A program made the position numbers and the translations under genes. The notes under the pieces are model-generated. The model did not search any database. It was not told the origin of the DNA and saw only the letters and a program-made list of their open reading frames with translations. This document shows, in pieces, positions 52,061 to 61,884 of a stretch of DNA of 64,000 nucleotides (within the stretch, counting starts at the first letter, position 1; each line of letters opens with the position of its first letter). Source of the DNA: a virus; IMG/VR virus record IMGVR_UViG_3300013113_000858, positions 1 to 64,000 of that record, one strand, 5' to 3'.

Positions 52061-53124
52061 AATTCTTAAATAAAAAAGAACAAGTAATTGACCTACAGCT
52101 TACCCAATATGGTAAACACTTACTTTCCAAGGGAAAGCTCAAGCCAACATATTATGCTTTTTTTGATGATAATATTCTATATGATGGGCGATATGGTGGT
52201 GTAACTGGATCCCAAAATAGTATCCAAAATAGAATTATAACAGATACTCCCCAACTTGAAGCACAATATGTCTTTAGGGGTATTGAGACCGAAGTTAAAA
52301 AATCAATAAGTCAAACAAGATCATCAGAAGAGTATCAAAATCTAGTACATAATCCCGATTTACCACCACCCATAATGAGCCAGCCAGTGGGAGATAAGTT
52401 GTATGGGCTTCAATATCCAATCGGAACTTCCGACTCAAACACAGAAAAAGTCCCAGCTTGGAAGATAACATTTTTAAATGGAGTTATCAGTAGTTCTGCT
52501 AACTTGCTTACTGGTGCTTATTCTCCAATTAATATCCCGCAACTCAATGCCAAAGATATAGAATATAAGACAATAGTAAAACAAACTCAAGAAGGTGAAA
52601 TTCCTTCAAGCGATGTAACTCTATTTGAGGATACCTATCTCGACATCATCTCAGGAGAAAACTCTGTAATCTTGCAAATAGAAGAACTAAACACCTTCTT
52701 TGGTCATGATAATTATGAAGTAGAAATATATGAAATTCAACAAGAACAGATAGTTTCCGGTACAGTCGGCCCAACAAACAAAAGAACCCTTCAGAAAGAG
52801 GTGTATGTGCCCCTGTACTTTACAAAGCCAAAAGACAGTTTTACTGGAGACATACTCCCAGACCAGGAAAGTTTCGATGAGATTGAGCCATATGAAGATA
52901 GTACAACAGAAATAGATCCGTCCTATGTAGAGTATTTTTTAGAGGTGAATGTTGACAATGAAATTGATCAAGACGTACTATGTAACTATATTGTGGACGA
53001 ATCACAAGGCATTTTCTCTTCCAAAGTTATCGAGTGTCAAAAGGCAAAAAGACAAAAGGGGATAGACACCCAAAATGTGTTTGATACAGATGTTTCAGAA
53101 GAAGACTTAGGAGGGTGCGAATGA
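52057..53124 (+). CDS. Virion protein with shared N-terminal tail module
   Basis: 355 aa. The N-terminus (KFLNKKEQVIDLQLTQYGKHLLSKGK ... YYAFFDDNILYDGRYG) matches that of the 322-aa protein at 59684 (FLDNSGDIILDAVLTDTGRYRLAKGD ... KFALGDDEINYGSYN), so both carry the same roughly 50-residue module. The remaining part is acidic and beta-rich with a Pro-rich linker (PDLPPPIMSQP); the end (ESQGIFSSKVIECQKAKRQKG) is unlike its paralogue. The position within wedge genes suggests a tail fibre or attachment part. Overlaps both neighbours by ATGA. Confidence 0.7.
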   Translation: MKFLNKKEQVIDLQLTQYGKHLLSKGKLKPTYYAFFDDNILYDGRYGGVTGSQNSIQNRIITDTPQLEAQYVFRGIETEVKKSISQTRSSEEYQNLVHNPDLPPPIMSQPVGDKLYGLQYPIGTSDSNTEKVPAWKITFLNGVISSSANLLTGAYSPINIPQLNAKDIEYKTIVKQTQEGEIPSSDVTLFEDTYLDIISGENSVILQIEELNTFFGHDNYEVEIYEIQQEQIVSGTVGPTNKRTLQKEVYVPLYFTKPKDSFTGDILPDQESFDEIEPYEDSTTEIDPSYVEYFLEVNVDNEIDQDVLCNYIVDESQGIFSSKVIECQKAKRQKGIDTQNVFDTDVSEEDLGGCE

Positions 53125-56100
53125 CAACCCCATCAATAAATACAGAGGTATTTTTAGACCCTAAACAAACAATTGGAAATATTTTACCAACTATTTTTAT
53201 TGACAAGATAACACTTGAATCAAGTGTTGGTTCTCCTCCTATTGAGAGAAACCCGCATATTGATTGGGATCAAAGTCAATTACCAGGCAGAACTGAAGAC
53301 CGCGACCCTCAAGCTCAAAATGTTCAAACTTTTATAGCCAATCAGGAACCTGAATCTTTAAAAGTCACAGTAAATCTTGTTGCAAAAGATCGCATTATAA
53401 ATCAACGTTCAAGCTGGTTTGGAAATTTTGACATTGATTTAAAGGATTATATCCATATCCATTTCGTACAAACCACTACTCAAGCCGCCACTAATTTCTG
53501 GGCAAACCAATTTAATTCCATATCCAATTTCCCAACTTCGGAAGTAAACCAGGCTTGGCAAGGCACAACAATCCAGAGCTTCTCTCTTAAAGATTTCGGT
53601 GGCAATAATGATCCAACAAGCACAGAAAGTGTTGGGCTCGAAGAATCACCCAGCCTTAGAACAAAGTATGTTGAGACAGACAGTCAAGGTAACAGGATTT
53701 TAAATATGACCCATGTCCTTGATGGTAACAGCGGTAAAGCTTTTGGAAATCGCACGAAGCCAGAAATAAATGGAAACACAAACCACTTGTCATATTTTGT
53801 TTGGGCAACTTTTGCCACTACAAAATTGGCACTAGACTTTGGAATAGATCCCAACACCTTAAATGAATTAGCGACCCGCAATAATTTAAACTTTATGAGT
53901 AAAGTTTCTTCTGATACCGCAATCAGAGATGGCAAAACAGTCACTGAGGCTTTTGTCTTTCTAAGGAGAGACAACAACCAATTATGGACAGGCCCAGTAC
54001 ATTATCACGACGAGACAAATCCAGCAGACACCACTGGTGATGGTGTTAGGGATTATATCGGGTATATGGCTGGTGGTACTCACATAGCAGGATTGCCGCC
54101 TTTAATAAAAAAGAATGTAAAAAATAACACTGTTAATGATTTACGAGCCGCGAAAAGAGTAAGTAAATTAAATTTAGATTTCTCAATACTTGAAAAAGAG
54201 TTGCTTACGAACATAACCAAGAATCCTAAAATAGACACTTCGTTTGTTAGGAGTTCTGATTCTTATTTCACTGAAATGTCTTTATCGCGAGATTCCGGCG
54301 GAAATGCTAGTTTCATTTTTGGTGTCGATATGAGAAAAATTGTAAGAGATAATTCAACATATGGAAAACTTTTTGCCGAAAAGTCTGCCCACTTAAATGA
54401 TATTATGAATTATATCCAAGTGTTATCTATGAAAATTTATAGAGTCAGGCTTGAAGGAAGTTCCGCCCAAGGCGGCGACATTGCAGAGAAATCTGCGAAA
54501 AACCAGTTTCTCACAAAAAGCAAGTCCCGAAAATTTGGTGAATATGGTATAGCCCAAAATCCCCCAATGGTGGGAGATTACGACTGGCGCACCAACTCAT
54601 CGTTCATCAGAAACGAATCTGATGAATTAGTGGTTTCCTATTCTAATATAGGTGGTTCTGAAAAATCAACCCCGGCACACGAGTTTCAGCATCAAGTTGG
54701 TTCCCCCAACACATTAAGGGAGGTTAATAATATATACTCTGGTATCGATAGTCCAAATGGGGTAAAGTATTATAGTGGTCTTGACTTTAGCATCGCCGGA
54801 AAGACTGATGGATATTATGTTTATCGAGTAGAGATGGAAGTACACGATGGTACAGTAGATTTCTTGAAATCTAAATTAACATCTCTTACAAAAGCGAAAG
54901 AGCAGTTGTTGGAATATTATAATATAGGAACTCAAATCGGCATTACTGGTTTGGCTCAACCAAAAAGAAATGAGACAATTGAACAAAATATGCAAACCAA
55001 TGCAATGGGTTCAGCCACATACTTTGATCCTATTGCAAATAGATTCACTGAGGACTTCATTAGATATTGCGCCGACCATTACCCAACAGCTGAACGGGCA
55101 CCTTGGAATAAGGCAACATCCACATACATAAACACTATAAAGCTTTTTACTAATTTTAATACCGAGCAGATCAACGAATTGACAACAGCTTTCACAAACT
55201 ATATTAATCCAATTTCAGGAAACCCACAAGGGATAACAAGAGTCTTAGAGTTGATGTCAAATTTAGAAGATAGAATTGGTTCGGCTCTGACCACTAACGA
55301 CAACTATACAGCAAAAAAGCAAGAAACACAAGGAAAGCCCTTCACAACAGATCCTGCGACACAAGGAAAAAACTATAAATCTATTAAAGTACAGTTTCAG
55401 TTTGATGAAAGCTTTAACTCTAATGTCCCGAAAAGAGTGGGTTATAATTTTCTTCTTGGGCGGTCTTTTAGGTTGGACCCATCAAGAACCATCTCTTCGG
55501 AAGACTTCCAGAGAAACGTCTCTCATGAAACACATAGGTTGTGGTCGGGATCACCCGATGTGACATTGGAGAGTATAAATGTTCCATTTGCAAGCATAGA
55601 GCAAACAGACTTCTCCTATTTCACACCAACTAGAGTACAGTATGGGGCGAATAGAGTCTTTGATAACCTGCTTGAAAGGGGATCCGCAAACAATCCTGAT
55701 TTAAATGATTATGAAAATGCAGACTTGACAGCTTTATTTTTATCCTCCCAAAATCCAGAATATGGGTTATCAAAATCATCAAGACAACCAGAGCCATCTG
55801 AAGGGTATGGTCAAACTTCTGTCTTAAACCCGAATGCTGATATATTATCAGACTTTGTATCTCAAAATTTGAGTGTGTCCACTGTTCTTGATAATGAAGT
55901 TTCCTTGCCAAATGTTTTACCTTCTGATGTATCAACACATGAGCCATACAGCGACCCCGATCCATTGTTTAATTATAACACGGACAGCTTGAACAAAACG
56001 AAAGTTGATGGAACAGCTTACCCAATTTTACAAGAAATAACTTTTAAGTTTGTGGGAAGTCAAGCCAAACACGGAGAGTTGACCATCCCAGTATCAGCGC

Positions 56101-56948
56101 CCACAACCAAGGGTTTGACATTTTATGATCCATCTAGCCCAACTGGTTTTATGAATGGCCTTGAAGATGCTACTACACAAATAAGAAACTTGCCAAACCA
56201 AATAAAAGCATTGTTAAAATGGAATGATAATTCTGGTAAAAATGTTAATGCACCAACATCCACCTTCACACAAGAAGTCCGAGATTTTCTACAACTTGAT
56301 CCATTTACCAGTCGCGAGAATAGTTCAAAAGCAAGATACATGTTTAAACTGATATATAAATTAGAAGTCTTAACGGGGTATGAAAAAGTAAAATATCAAA
56401 ACTCACAAGAATCTTCTTTGAGAAGACCAGTTTGGAGAACACTAACTAGGCAAATATTTGAACAAGCACGGGATGGATTATTGTTATGCAGGCTTAGACC
56501 CTATGAGAACAAACAGTTTGGCATCTATTCTACACCAAATTTAAACTTACCCACTTTAAATGAGTGTTTTTTCATCCAGGGCGATGGAGCTTTTGTGAAC
56601 AATCTTCAAGAATCTATTGATGTCGAGGTGCCAATGCCAGAACTCTCTTTGGCGGATAACCAACCGTCTTATCAATATACGATAGAGCCAGCTGTGTCTA
56701 CGTCACCATTGGTCGGAGAGACAGTTACAGCAGCCCCAGCGACCACTTCAGCAACTTCGGCATCCCCAGGCGCAGTGGGTGGTAGGATTACTGCCAATAG
56801 TTTCAGGCCAGCACCGGAGCAAACTGCACCCACAAACACTAATATCTCTGGTCCGAGTGATGGTACAACTTCTACTTCTGCTGGAAATGTTTCCTTTGGT
56901 CAAGGTTCGTCAGGTAATTCATCTGGCGGCGGGTTTGGAGGTTATTAA
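53121..56948 (+). CDS. Large virion protein (1276 aa)
   Basis: 1276 aa from the ATG at 53121 (GGAGGG six bases upstream, ATGA overlap; a GTG at 53115 is too close to the ribosome site). No family recognised. Residues 1-500 are mixed alpha/beta, with a region about 260-330 of NNLNFMSKVSSDTAIRDGKTVTEAF type that could bind a partner. The last 110 residues are Ala/Thr/Ser/Pro-rich then Gly/Ser-rich, ending SGGGFGGY, a disordered tail. It is probably a baseplate or fibre-joining component. Confidence 0.68.
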   Translation: MTTPSINTEVFLDPKQTIGNILPTIFIDKITLESSVGSPPIERNPHIDWDQSQLPGRTEDRDPQAQNVQTFIANQEPESLKVTVNLVAKDRIINQRSSWFGNFDIDLKDYIHIHFVQTTTQAATNFWANQFNSISNFPTSEVNQAWQGTTIQSFSLKDFGGNNDPTSTESVGLEESPSLRTKYVETDSQGNRILNMTHVLDGNSGKAFGNRTKPEINGNTNHLSYFVWATFATTKLALDFGIDPNTLNELATRNNLNFMSKVSSDTAIRDGKTVTEAFVFLRRDNNQLWTGPVHYHDETNPADTTGDGVRDYIGYMAGGTHIAGLPPLIKKNVKNNTVNDLRAAKRVSKLNLDFSILEKELLTNITKNPKIDTSFVRSSDSYFTEMSLSRDSGGNASFIFGVDMRKIVRDNSTYGKLFAEKSAHLNDIMNYIQVLSMKIYRVRLEGSSAQGGDIAEKSAKNQFLTKSKSRKFGEYGIAQNPPMVGDYDWRTNSSFIRNESDELVVSYSNIGGSEKSTPAHEFQHQVGSPNTLREVNNIYSGIDSPNGVKYYSGLDFSIAGKTDGYYVYRVEMEVHDGTVDFLKSKLTSLTKAKEQLLEYYNIGTQIGITGLAQPKRNETIEQNMQTNAMGSATYFDPIANRFTEDFIRYCADHYPTAERAPWNKATSTYINTIKLFTNFNTEQINELTTAFTNYINPISGNPQGITRVLELMSNLEDRIGSALTTNDNYTAKKQETQGKPFTTDPATQGKNYKSIKVQFQFDESFNSNVPKRVGYNFLLGRSFRLDPSRTISSEDFQRNVSHETHRLWSGSPDVTLESINVPFASIEQTDFSYFTPTRVQYGANRVFDNLLERGSANNPDLNDYENADLTALFLSSQNPEYGLSKSSRQPEPSEGYGQTSVLNPNADILSDFVSQNLSVSTVLDNEVSLPNVLPSDVSTHEPYSDPDPLFNYNTDSLNKTKVDGTAYPILQEITFKFVGSQAKHGELTIPVSAPTTKGLTFYDPSSPTGFMNGLEDATTQIRNLPNQIKALLKWNDNSGKNVNAPTSTFTQEVRDFLQLDPFTSRENSSKARYMFKLIYKLEVLTGYEKVKYQNSQESSLRRPVWRTLTRQIFEQARDGLLLCRLRPYENKQFGIYSTPNLNLPTLNECFFIQGDGAFVNNLQESIDVEVPMPELSLADNQPSYQYTIEPAVSTSPLVGETVTAAPATTSATSASPGAVGGRITANSFRPAPEQTAPTNTNISGPSDGTTSTSAGNVSFGQGSSGNSSGGGFGGY

Positions 56949-56950
56949 TA

Positions 56951-59641
56951 ATGGCATATAAATCATTTACAAAGTTTTTAAATCAATCAGCTCCACAACC
57001 GAGAAAATTAAATGTTGTTGATGCTACCTTGTTTACCGGCTCAATTTCACAGCTAACGACAGTGCCACCAGATGGTAGAAAGTTTGCAGAATATTCACCT
57101 GAAAATATTGATCTTTTTCGATACAGGGGTGGTAAATATTGGTCTTTAAACACTGAAAGAAACATTAAATATGCTGATCAGAGGCAACAATTTAATTTGA
57201 GCTTTGGTTCTCCGACCGATACTACAGAAACAAATATATGGGGAATATCTACGAAAGACAAGATAACCATAAAACTAACAGACACAACATTACTGGAAAC
57301 AGCGGGTTCCCAAGAACAGTCGGTTATTAACAAGTGGATAAATTATGTCGATGCTCGCTACACAACTGATTCCACAAACGGAATTGTTCCCATGTTTTCA
57401 AAACTATTGGAAGCTAATGGAAACGGAGCCCCAATAGATTTTTATGATCATGCATTTAATTTAGAAATTCCACTAGATAGAAAAATATTGGAAAACTCTT
57501 TTGCTGGAACAATAAGAAATGTGGAAGCAGAGATAAAACCAGTTTATAATTACTACGTTCAGTCTTACGAAACCGCGATGGAAAAATATGAAATCCCAGA
57601 AGTATTGCTGCCAAATTTTTATGCGTTTCTAACTGTATTGACCAGTAACGAACCTGGCATAACAGATAACGTAAATGATCGAGGCTTTAATCCAACCATT
57701 GATACGACAATTGAGAAGCAAATTACTTTGGCCGGAGCAATCCCAGATACATTAGTTGCAATCGAGAAAGAAGTATTAAATACTAAGGGTGAGAGAGTTA
57801 AATCTTCAAGCAACAAAGTAAGCAAGGGTCAGTATTTCGAAAAATATGCACATAACTATAATAGGTCGGTTGTTGATTCAACACGTCGTGAATTTGAACT
57901 TAATAGGTTAAGTAGGGAATTCTCTAATCAAATCGCCCCTATGTCAAATTTAAATCTTTTTACAGATTATAATGATATGGCAAGACAGTTCCCGATGTAT
58001 GTCGATTTGAGCTTCTCAACTGATATTACAACAAATGTTGCTGACATATTAAAGAAAACAAATTTAAGCTCAATCTTAATTAAAGATGTGATTGCAAGCA
58101 GAATTCCAGGCTTTGCACCCGAAGAGGTGGATATGAATCTGGTTTCATCAAACGGAATGCCGTTTAATCCCACCCCCGGAGCTGACTCCTCCAAACTAAA
58201 GTGTTGGGATGTTGGCTCATGGTTTAATTTTATTTCCAACAACCCAGTTGAATCTTTTCGAACATTTGGCGAAGCTTTGCCGCTAGTATTTCTTGGACCT
58301 TACAACGAAGAAATGAAACTAGCCTCGGCTTATGGTTCCGATGCAACCATTTATGATTTTTTTAAAAATTTAATGGTCTTAGCTTTTGGCGGAAAATTGA
58401 CAGATCTTGTTAAAGAAAAGATAAGAACCTTCGAAGAAATATTGAATGGCAAAGAGGCTTACAATGAAACGGTTTTTTACAAGATTGAAAAACATTCTAC
58501 AATAGAAAACGAAAACGGCAACTTAATACCAGATCAATTATTGCAAACAACTTACTTGCCCAATTCTAGCGATATCGACGTTCATAGATTTATTGATACA
58601 CAAATAAAGTATGGTAAAAAGTACATCTACAGAATTTATTCTTATGAGATGGTCATCGGGACTAAATATTATTATTCAATAGACAGTATTCCCAATCATG
58701 ATGGCTCCCAAACCCCAACCAGGGATGTGGCGAATGACGAAGCAAGGGTTTGCTCAATTAACGAGCCATCAGTAAAACTAATTGAAGTTCCATATTTTCA
58801 AAAATCTGTTGTTATGATGGACAAACCACCAGTTCATCCCGAAGTAAATGTCGTGCCATACAGGGATGTTAAAGATAAGTTACTGTTTTTATTTCAAGGA
58901 AACACCGGAGATTATAAACTAAAACCCATATTTTTGCAAGATACCGATGAGCAAAAAATGAATGATATTCGATTATCACAAGATTTGACCTCTGATGAAT
59001 TGGTACGGTTTTCAAACGACGATCCACCTCAGAGATTTGAGGTTTTCCGCACAACCAAAAAACCAACTAAATATGAGGATTTTATAGGTAAAAAAATAGC
59101 TGATATTAAAACAGATCAGTTTAACATACCTTGTAAGATAGCGAGTGCTGGTGCTTTTAGGGAGACAATTGATCCAAACATTAAACATTATTATACGTTT
59201 AGAACAATAGACAATCATGGAAATTTCTCAAATCCATCACCAGTTTATGAAATCGAGATCGTATACGATGCTGGTAGTCCGTTTTTATCCTTAAATATTA
59301 TAGACATGTCACCAGAAAAAAATCCTCCTCAAATGGCATCTAAAAAAGTGAGGAAATATATTGAGATCAAACCGTCGCAACAACAGATAACTTTTAACAA
59401 AGTGGCGTCTGGTGTTGAAGATCAGGATGGTAACAAAATTGTCAACAATTTGATAACAGATACAAATCTTGATGAGGAGGGCGGCAACGTTCATCTTGGC
59501 ACAAGCGGCCAAAATCTTTGGGGTAAAACATTAAAAGTTAGGATTATCTCAAGAAAAACTGGAAAAAGGGTTGATGTTAATATAAAATTTACACACAAAC
59601 CCGAAATTATAAGAGGCCAAACGGACAATAAATTATGTTAG
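56951..59641 (+). CDS. Virion protein with fibronectin type III-like domains
   Basis: 896 aa. Two segments have the Fn3 pattern: about 510-585 (FYKIEKHS ... YLPNSSDIDVHRFIDTQIKYGKKYIYRIYSY) and about 690-780 (RFEVFRTTK ... HYYTFRTIDNHGNFSNPSPVYEIE). Residues 1-500 are alpha/beta without a recognised family. Fn3 repeats in phages sit on tail tubes and fibres and may bind carbohydrate. It starts two bases after the 1276-aa gene. A 42-base gap follows it, containing AGGAGA before the next start and no other clear signal. Confidence 0.68.
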   Translation: MAYKSFTKFLNQSAPQPRKLNVVDATLFTGSISQLTTVPPDGRKFAEYSPENIDLFRYRGGKYWSLNTERNIKYADQRQQFNLSFGSPTDTTETNIWGISTKDKITIKLTDTTLLETAGSQEQSVINKWINYVDARYTTDSTNGIVPMFSKLLEANGNGAPIDFYDHAFNLEIPLDRKILENSFAGTIRNVEAEIKPVYNYYVQSYETAMEKYEIPEVLLPNFYAFLTVLTSNEPGITDNVNDRGFNPTIDTTIEKQITLAGAIPDTLVAIEKEVLNTKGERVKSSSNKVSKGQYFEKYAHNYNRSVVDSTRREFELNRLSREFSNQIAPMSNLNLFTDYNDMARQFPMYVDLSFSTDITTNVADILKKTNLSSILIKDVIASRIPGFAPEEVDMNLVSSNGMPFNPTPGADSSKLKCWDVGSWFNFISNNPVESFRTFGEALPLVFLGPYNEEMKLASAYGSDATIYDFFKNLMVLAFGGKLTDLVKEKIRTFEEILNGKEAYNETVFYKIEKHSTIENENGNLIPDQLLQTTYLPNSSDIDVHRFIDTQIKYGKKYIYRIYSYEMVIGTKYYYSIDSIPNHDGSQTPTRDVANDEARVCSINEPSVKLIEVPYFQKSVVMMDKPPVHPEVNVVPYRDVKDKLLFLFQGNTGDYKLKPIFLQDTDEQKMNDIRLSQDLTSDELVRFSNDDPPQRFEVFRTTKKPTKYEDFIGKKIADIKTDQFNIPCKIASAGAFRETIDPNIKHYYTFRTIDNHGNFSNPSPVYEIEIVYDAGSPFLSLNIIDMSPEKNPPQMASKKVRKYIEIKPSQQQITFNKVASGVEDQDGNKIVNNLITDTNLDEEGGNVHLGTSGQNLWGKTLKVRIISRKTGKRVDVNIKFTHKPEIIRGQTDNKLC

Positions 59642-59683
59642 AACTAAAAAAACAAACTATTTATATGGAGATAGGAGAAATAT

Positions 59684-60652
59684 ATGGCATTTTTAGATAA
59701 TAGTGGAGACATTATTCTTGATGCAGTATTGACAGATACTGGTAGATACAGACTCGCAAAAGGAGATGGATCGTTTAAGATTGTAAAATTCGCTCTTGGA
59801 GATGACGAGATTAATTATGGTTCATATAATAAGAACCACGCTTCCGGCAGCGCGTACTATGATTTGGAAATATTACAAACACCAATCCTAGAAGCATTTA
59901 CCAATAACACTTCTACAATGAAATCAAAACTGATTTCTGTCCCAAGAACAAACTTATTGTATCTTCCAATGTTAAAGTTGGCAAATCAGGATCAGGGTGA
60001 TTTCGGCAAACACTCAAGCAACGTTTTCGTAGTCGCAGTTGATTCTAACACAGTTGGTAACAATGGAAACGCTGGACTTTTATTTAGCTCTAACGCTGGC
60101 GATGCCGGTAGTGTCCAAGGAATACTTAATGGATTCAATCCTAATGGCAACAGCGGCGGGAAGATAAGAGTCGATCAAGGTTTGGACACGACTGAAATTC
60201 CTCCAAATTACACCATTGATGCAGATCTTAATGAGACACAATATATTGTTGAGATGGATAACAGGTTCGGAAGTATTGTAACGATCAACGGAACGTCAAC
60301 GAATGTTTCTTTCATTGATGATGACAATATCGCAAGCTATTACTATTCTAGAGCCACAGATGCTAAAGACAGTGCAGGTGGCAACGGCCTTGTTGGTGAA
60401 CTCGGCACAACTGTTACAGATTCGTCAATCCGTGGCCCAAGGGGAACGTTCTTGGAGTTTAAGATTCGTTCTTCAACCGAGTTAACCACCAGTACGTATA
60501 TGTTCGAACAATTAGGAGACTCAGGTTTGACGGTTGCAGGTAAGGCGACTCTTTCTGCAAATTGCAGATACATCGATACAACTATCAAAGTTACTGGCGC
60601 AACAACAGGATATAGAATTGATATTCCGGTACGATTTGTCAAAAAGCAATAA
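59684..60652 (+). CDS. Tail/fibre protein with shared N-terminal module
   Basis: 322 aa, paralogue at its N-terminus of the 355-aa protein at 52057. The N-terminal module (about 1-50) is followed by a Gly/Asn/Ser-rich beta region (LLFSSNAGDAGSVQGILNGFNPNGNSGG) and a compact C-terminal beta domain (STYMFEQLGDSGLTVAGKATLSANCRYIDTTIKV). It is probably a structural appendage protein. It has the strongest ribosome site in this region (GGAGATAGGAGA), which suggests high production. Confidence 0.72.
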   Translation: MAFLDNSGDIILDAVLTDTGRYRLAKGDGSFKIVKFALGDDEINYGSYNKNHASGSAYYDLEILQTPILEAFTNNTSTMKSKLISVPRTNLLYLPMLKLANQDQGDFGKHSSNVFVVAVDSNTVGNNGNAGLLFSSNAGDAGSVQGILNGFNPNGNSGGKIRVDQGLDTTEIPPNYTIDADLNETQYIVEMDNRFGSIVTINGTSTNVSFIDDDNIASYYYSRATDAKDSAGGNGLVGELGTTVTDSSIRGPRGTFLEFKIRSSTELTTSTYMFEQLGDSGLTVAGKATLSANCRYIDTTIKVTGATTGYRIDIPVRFVKKQ

Positions 60653-60673
60653 ACTAAAATAGGATAAAACAAA

Positions 60674-61861
60674 ATGGCAACAACTTTTAAAACATTTCTA
60701 AACAATGACATCACTTCGACAAGAACATTGTTACACGAATCAATCCCAGTAACTGGCTCGATTGTATCGGGAACATATGGCACCGTCGCGACTGCATTAA
60801 ATGATGCGCCCAATATTAAAAACTATGCACATGGAATGTTCCAAAGCGTTTATGATTATCCATACCTTAGTTCTTCTGCAAATCACATTTTTGATCTTAC
60901 AGTTGGTTATGCAAATCAATCTCACCTTTCGGGCACAGGTCACGGAACTCCCGGTGGTGTTGTTCAACAAGCAAAAAAGATAAATATCTATAATCAGTTT
61001 GCTCAAATCCTTGCTGGTCATGATGCTACTGGTGGAATTCTTCAATTGACCACAGGCTCAGTTACAGACGCCAATGGTAATAATAGTGCTGAGGGAACCG
61101 GATCTGGTAAGTTAAAAGAAGCGATTTTCATCAATTTTTCTAGGTTGTTGGCGAAAGATGAGATTAAGAAAGGTTCTTTCTCCATCCAGATTGGAACAGG
61201 TTCGTTCGGCTTAAGTGATGACGGGAGTGCAAGCCCTTTCAATCACAAGACTAACGGAGACACAGTTGTAACCATTGATGATGCTGGTGCGGAAAATGAT
61301 TACCGTGTAAATTCTCCCGCTGGTGAGTATGCTATTTTATCTATGTCGGCAGGTGCAGCCTCGGGGAAGGAAAACAATCCGTGCGGCCTGATTTATTATC
61401 AGGCAGGCATAGTAGTGTTGTCTGGCTCTATATTTACAAGCGGAAGCGGCGGAATGCTCGGAACAAACAATCTCGGCTTCGCAGGCCCAGTCGATACCTT
61501 CGGTGGCGAAAAAGAAACCAATTTCAATGCGGTTCTGTCTGGCTCATCTATAACGGGTTCATGTGATTATTTTAGACACAGAATTAAAAACATTTCTTTC
61601 AATAACACAACTGAGTTGAATTCTACAATCCACTTTTGTAGAGTTAATCATAATGATTTTAATTATAGTGCAAACCCAACTTACTTATCTGAGAGTAAAA
61701 TTCGCGTTAAAAATAATTCATTAGATTCCCCGGTTTCATACATAACTACAGTTGGTCTGTATTCAGCAGATAATGAGCTTTTGGCAGTCGCTAAATTGTC
61801 AGAACCGTTGAAGAAAGATCCAACGAATGAAATGACCTTAAGAGTAAGACTTGATTATTAA
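60674..61861 (+). CDS. Tail protein, paralogue of the next gene
   Basis: 395 aa. The first 40 residues (FKTFLNNDITSTRTLLHESIPVTGS) are compact, followed by beta-rich Ser/Gly segments. The C-terminus (YITTVGLYSADNELLAVAKLSEPLKK ... RVRLDY) matches that of the 391-aa protein at 61885 (VFISQIGIYDEYRNLIGVAKLANPVRK ... KLKLDF), so the two share the last 80 or so residues (NDFNYSANPT / NNFTTNPTAI). Repeated tail paralogues often form rings or fibres. Its start has AGGATAA upstream. Confidence 0.72.
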   Translation: MATTFKTFLNNDITSTRTLLHESIPVTGSIVSGTYGTVATALNDAPNIKNYAHGMFQSVYDYPYLSSSANHIFDLTVGYANQSHLSGTGHGTPGGVVQQAKKINIYNQFAQILAGHDATGGILQLTTGSVTDANGNNSAEGTGSGKLKEAIFINFSRLLAKDEIKKGSFSIQIGTGSFGLSDDGSASPFNHKTNGDTVVTIDDAGAENDYRVNSPAGEYAILSMSAGAASGKENNPCGLIYYQAGIVVLSGSIFTSGSGGMLGTNNLGFAGPVDTFGGEKETNFNAVLSGSSITGSCDYFRHRIKNISFNNTTELNSTIHFCRVNHNDFNYSANPTYLSESKIRVKNNSLDSPVSYITTVGLYSADNELLAVAKLSEPLKKDPTNEMTLRVRLDY

Positions 61862-61884
61862 TATTGAACTAATTACTGTTAGTT

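Noticed and set aside
59656-59665. Repeated CTATTTAT before the genes at 1789, 59684 and 63079
   Set aside because: Only three copies with no constant spacing to the start codon; on the plus strand it matches no known promoter element.
60343-60813. 156-aa minus-strand frame across the junction of two tail genes
   Set aside because: It spans a gene boundary that has a proper stop and ribosome site on the plus strand; no motif.
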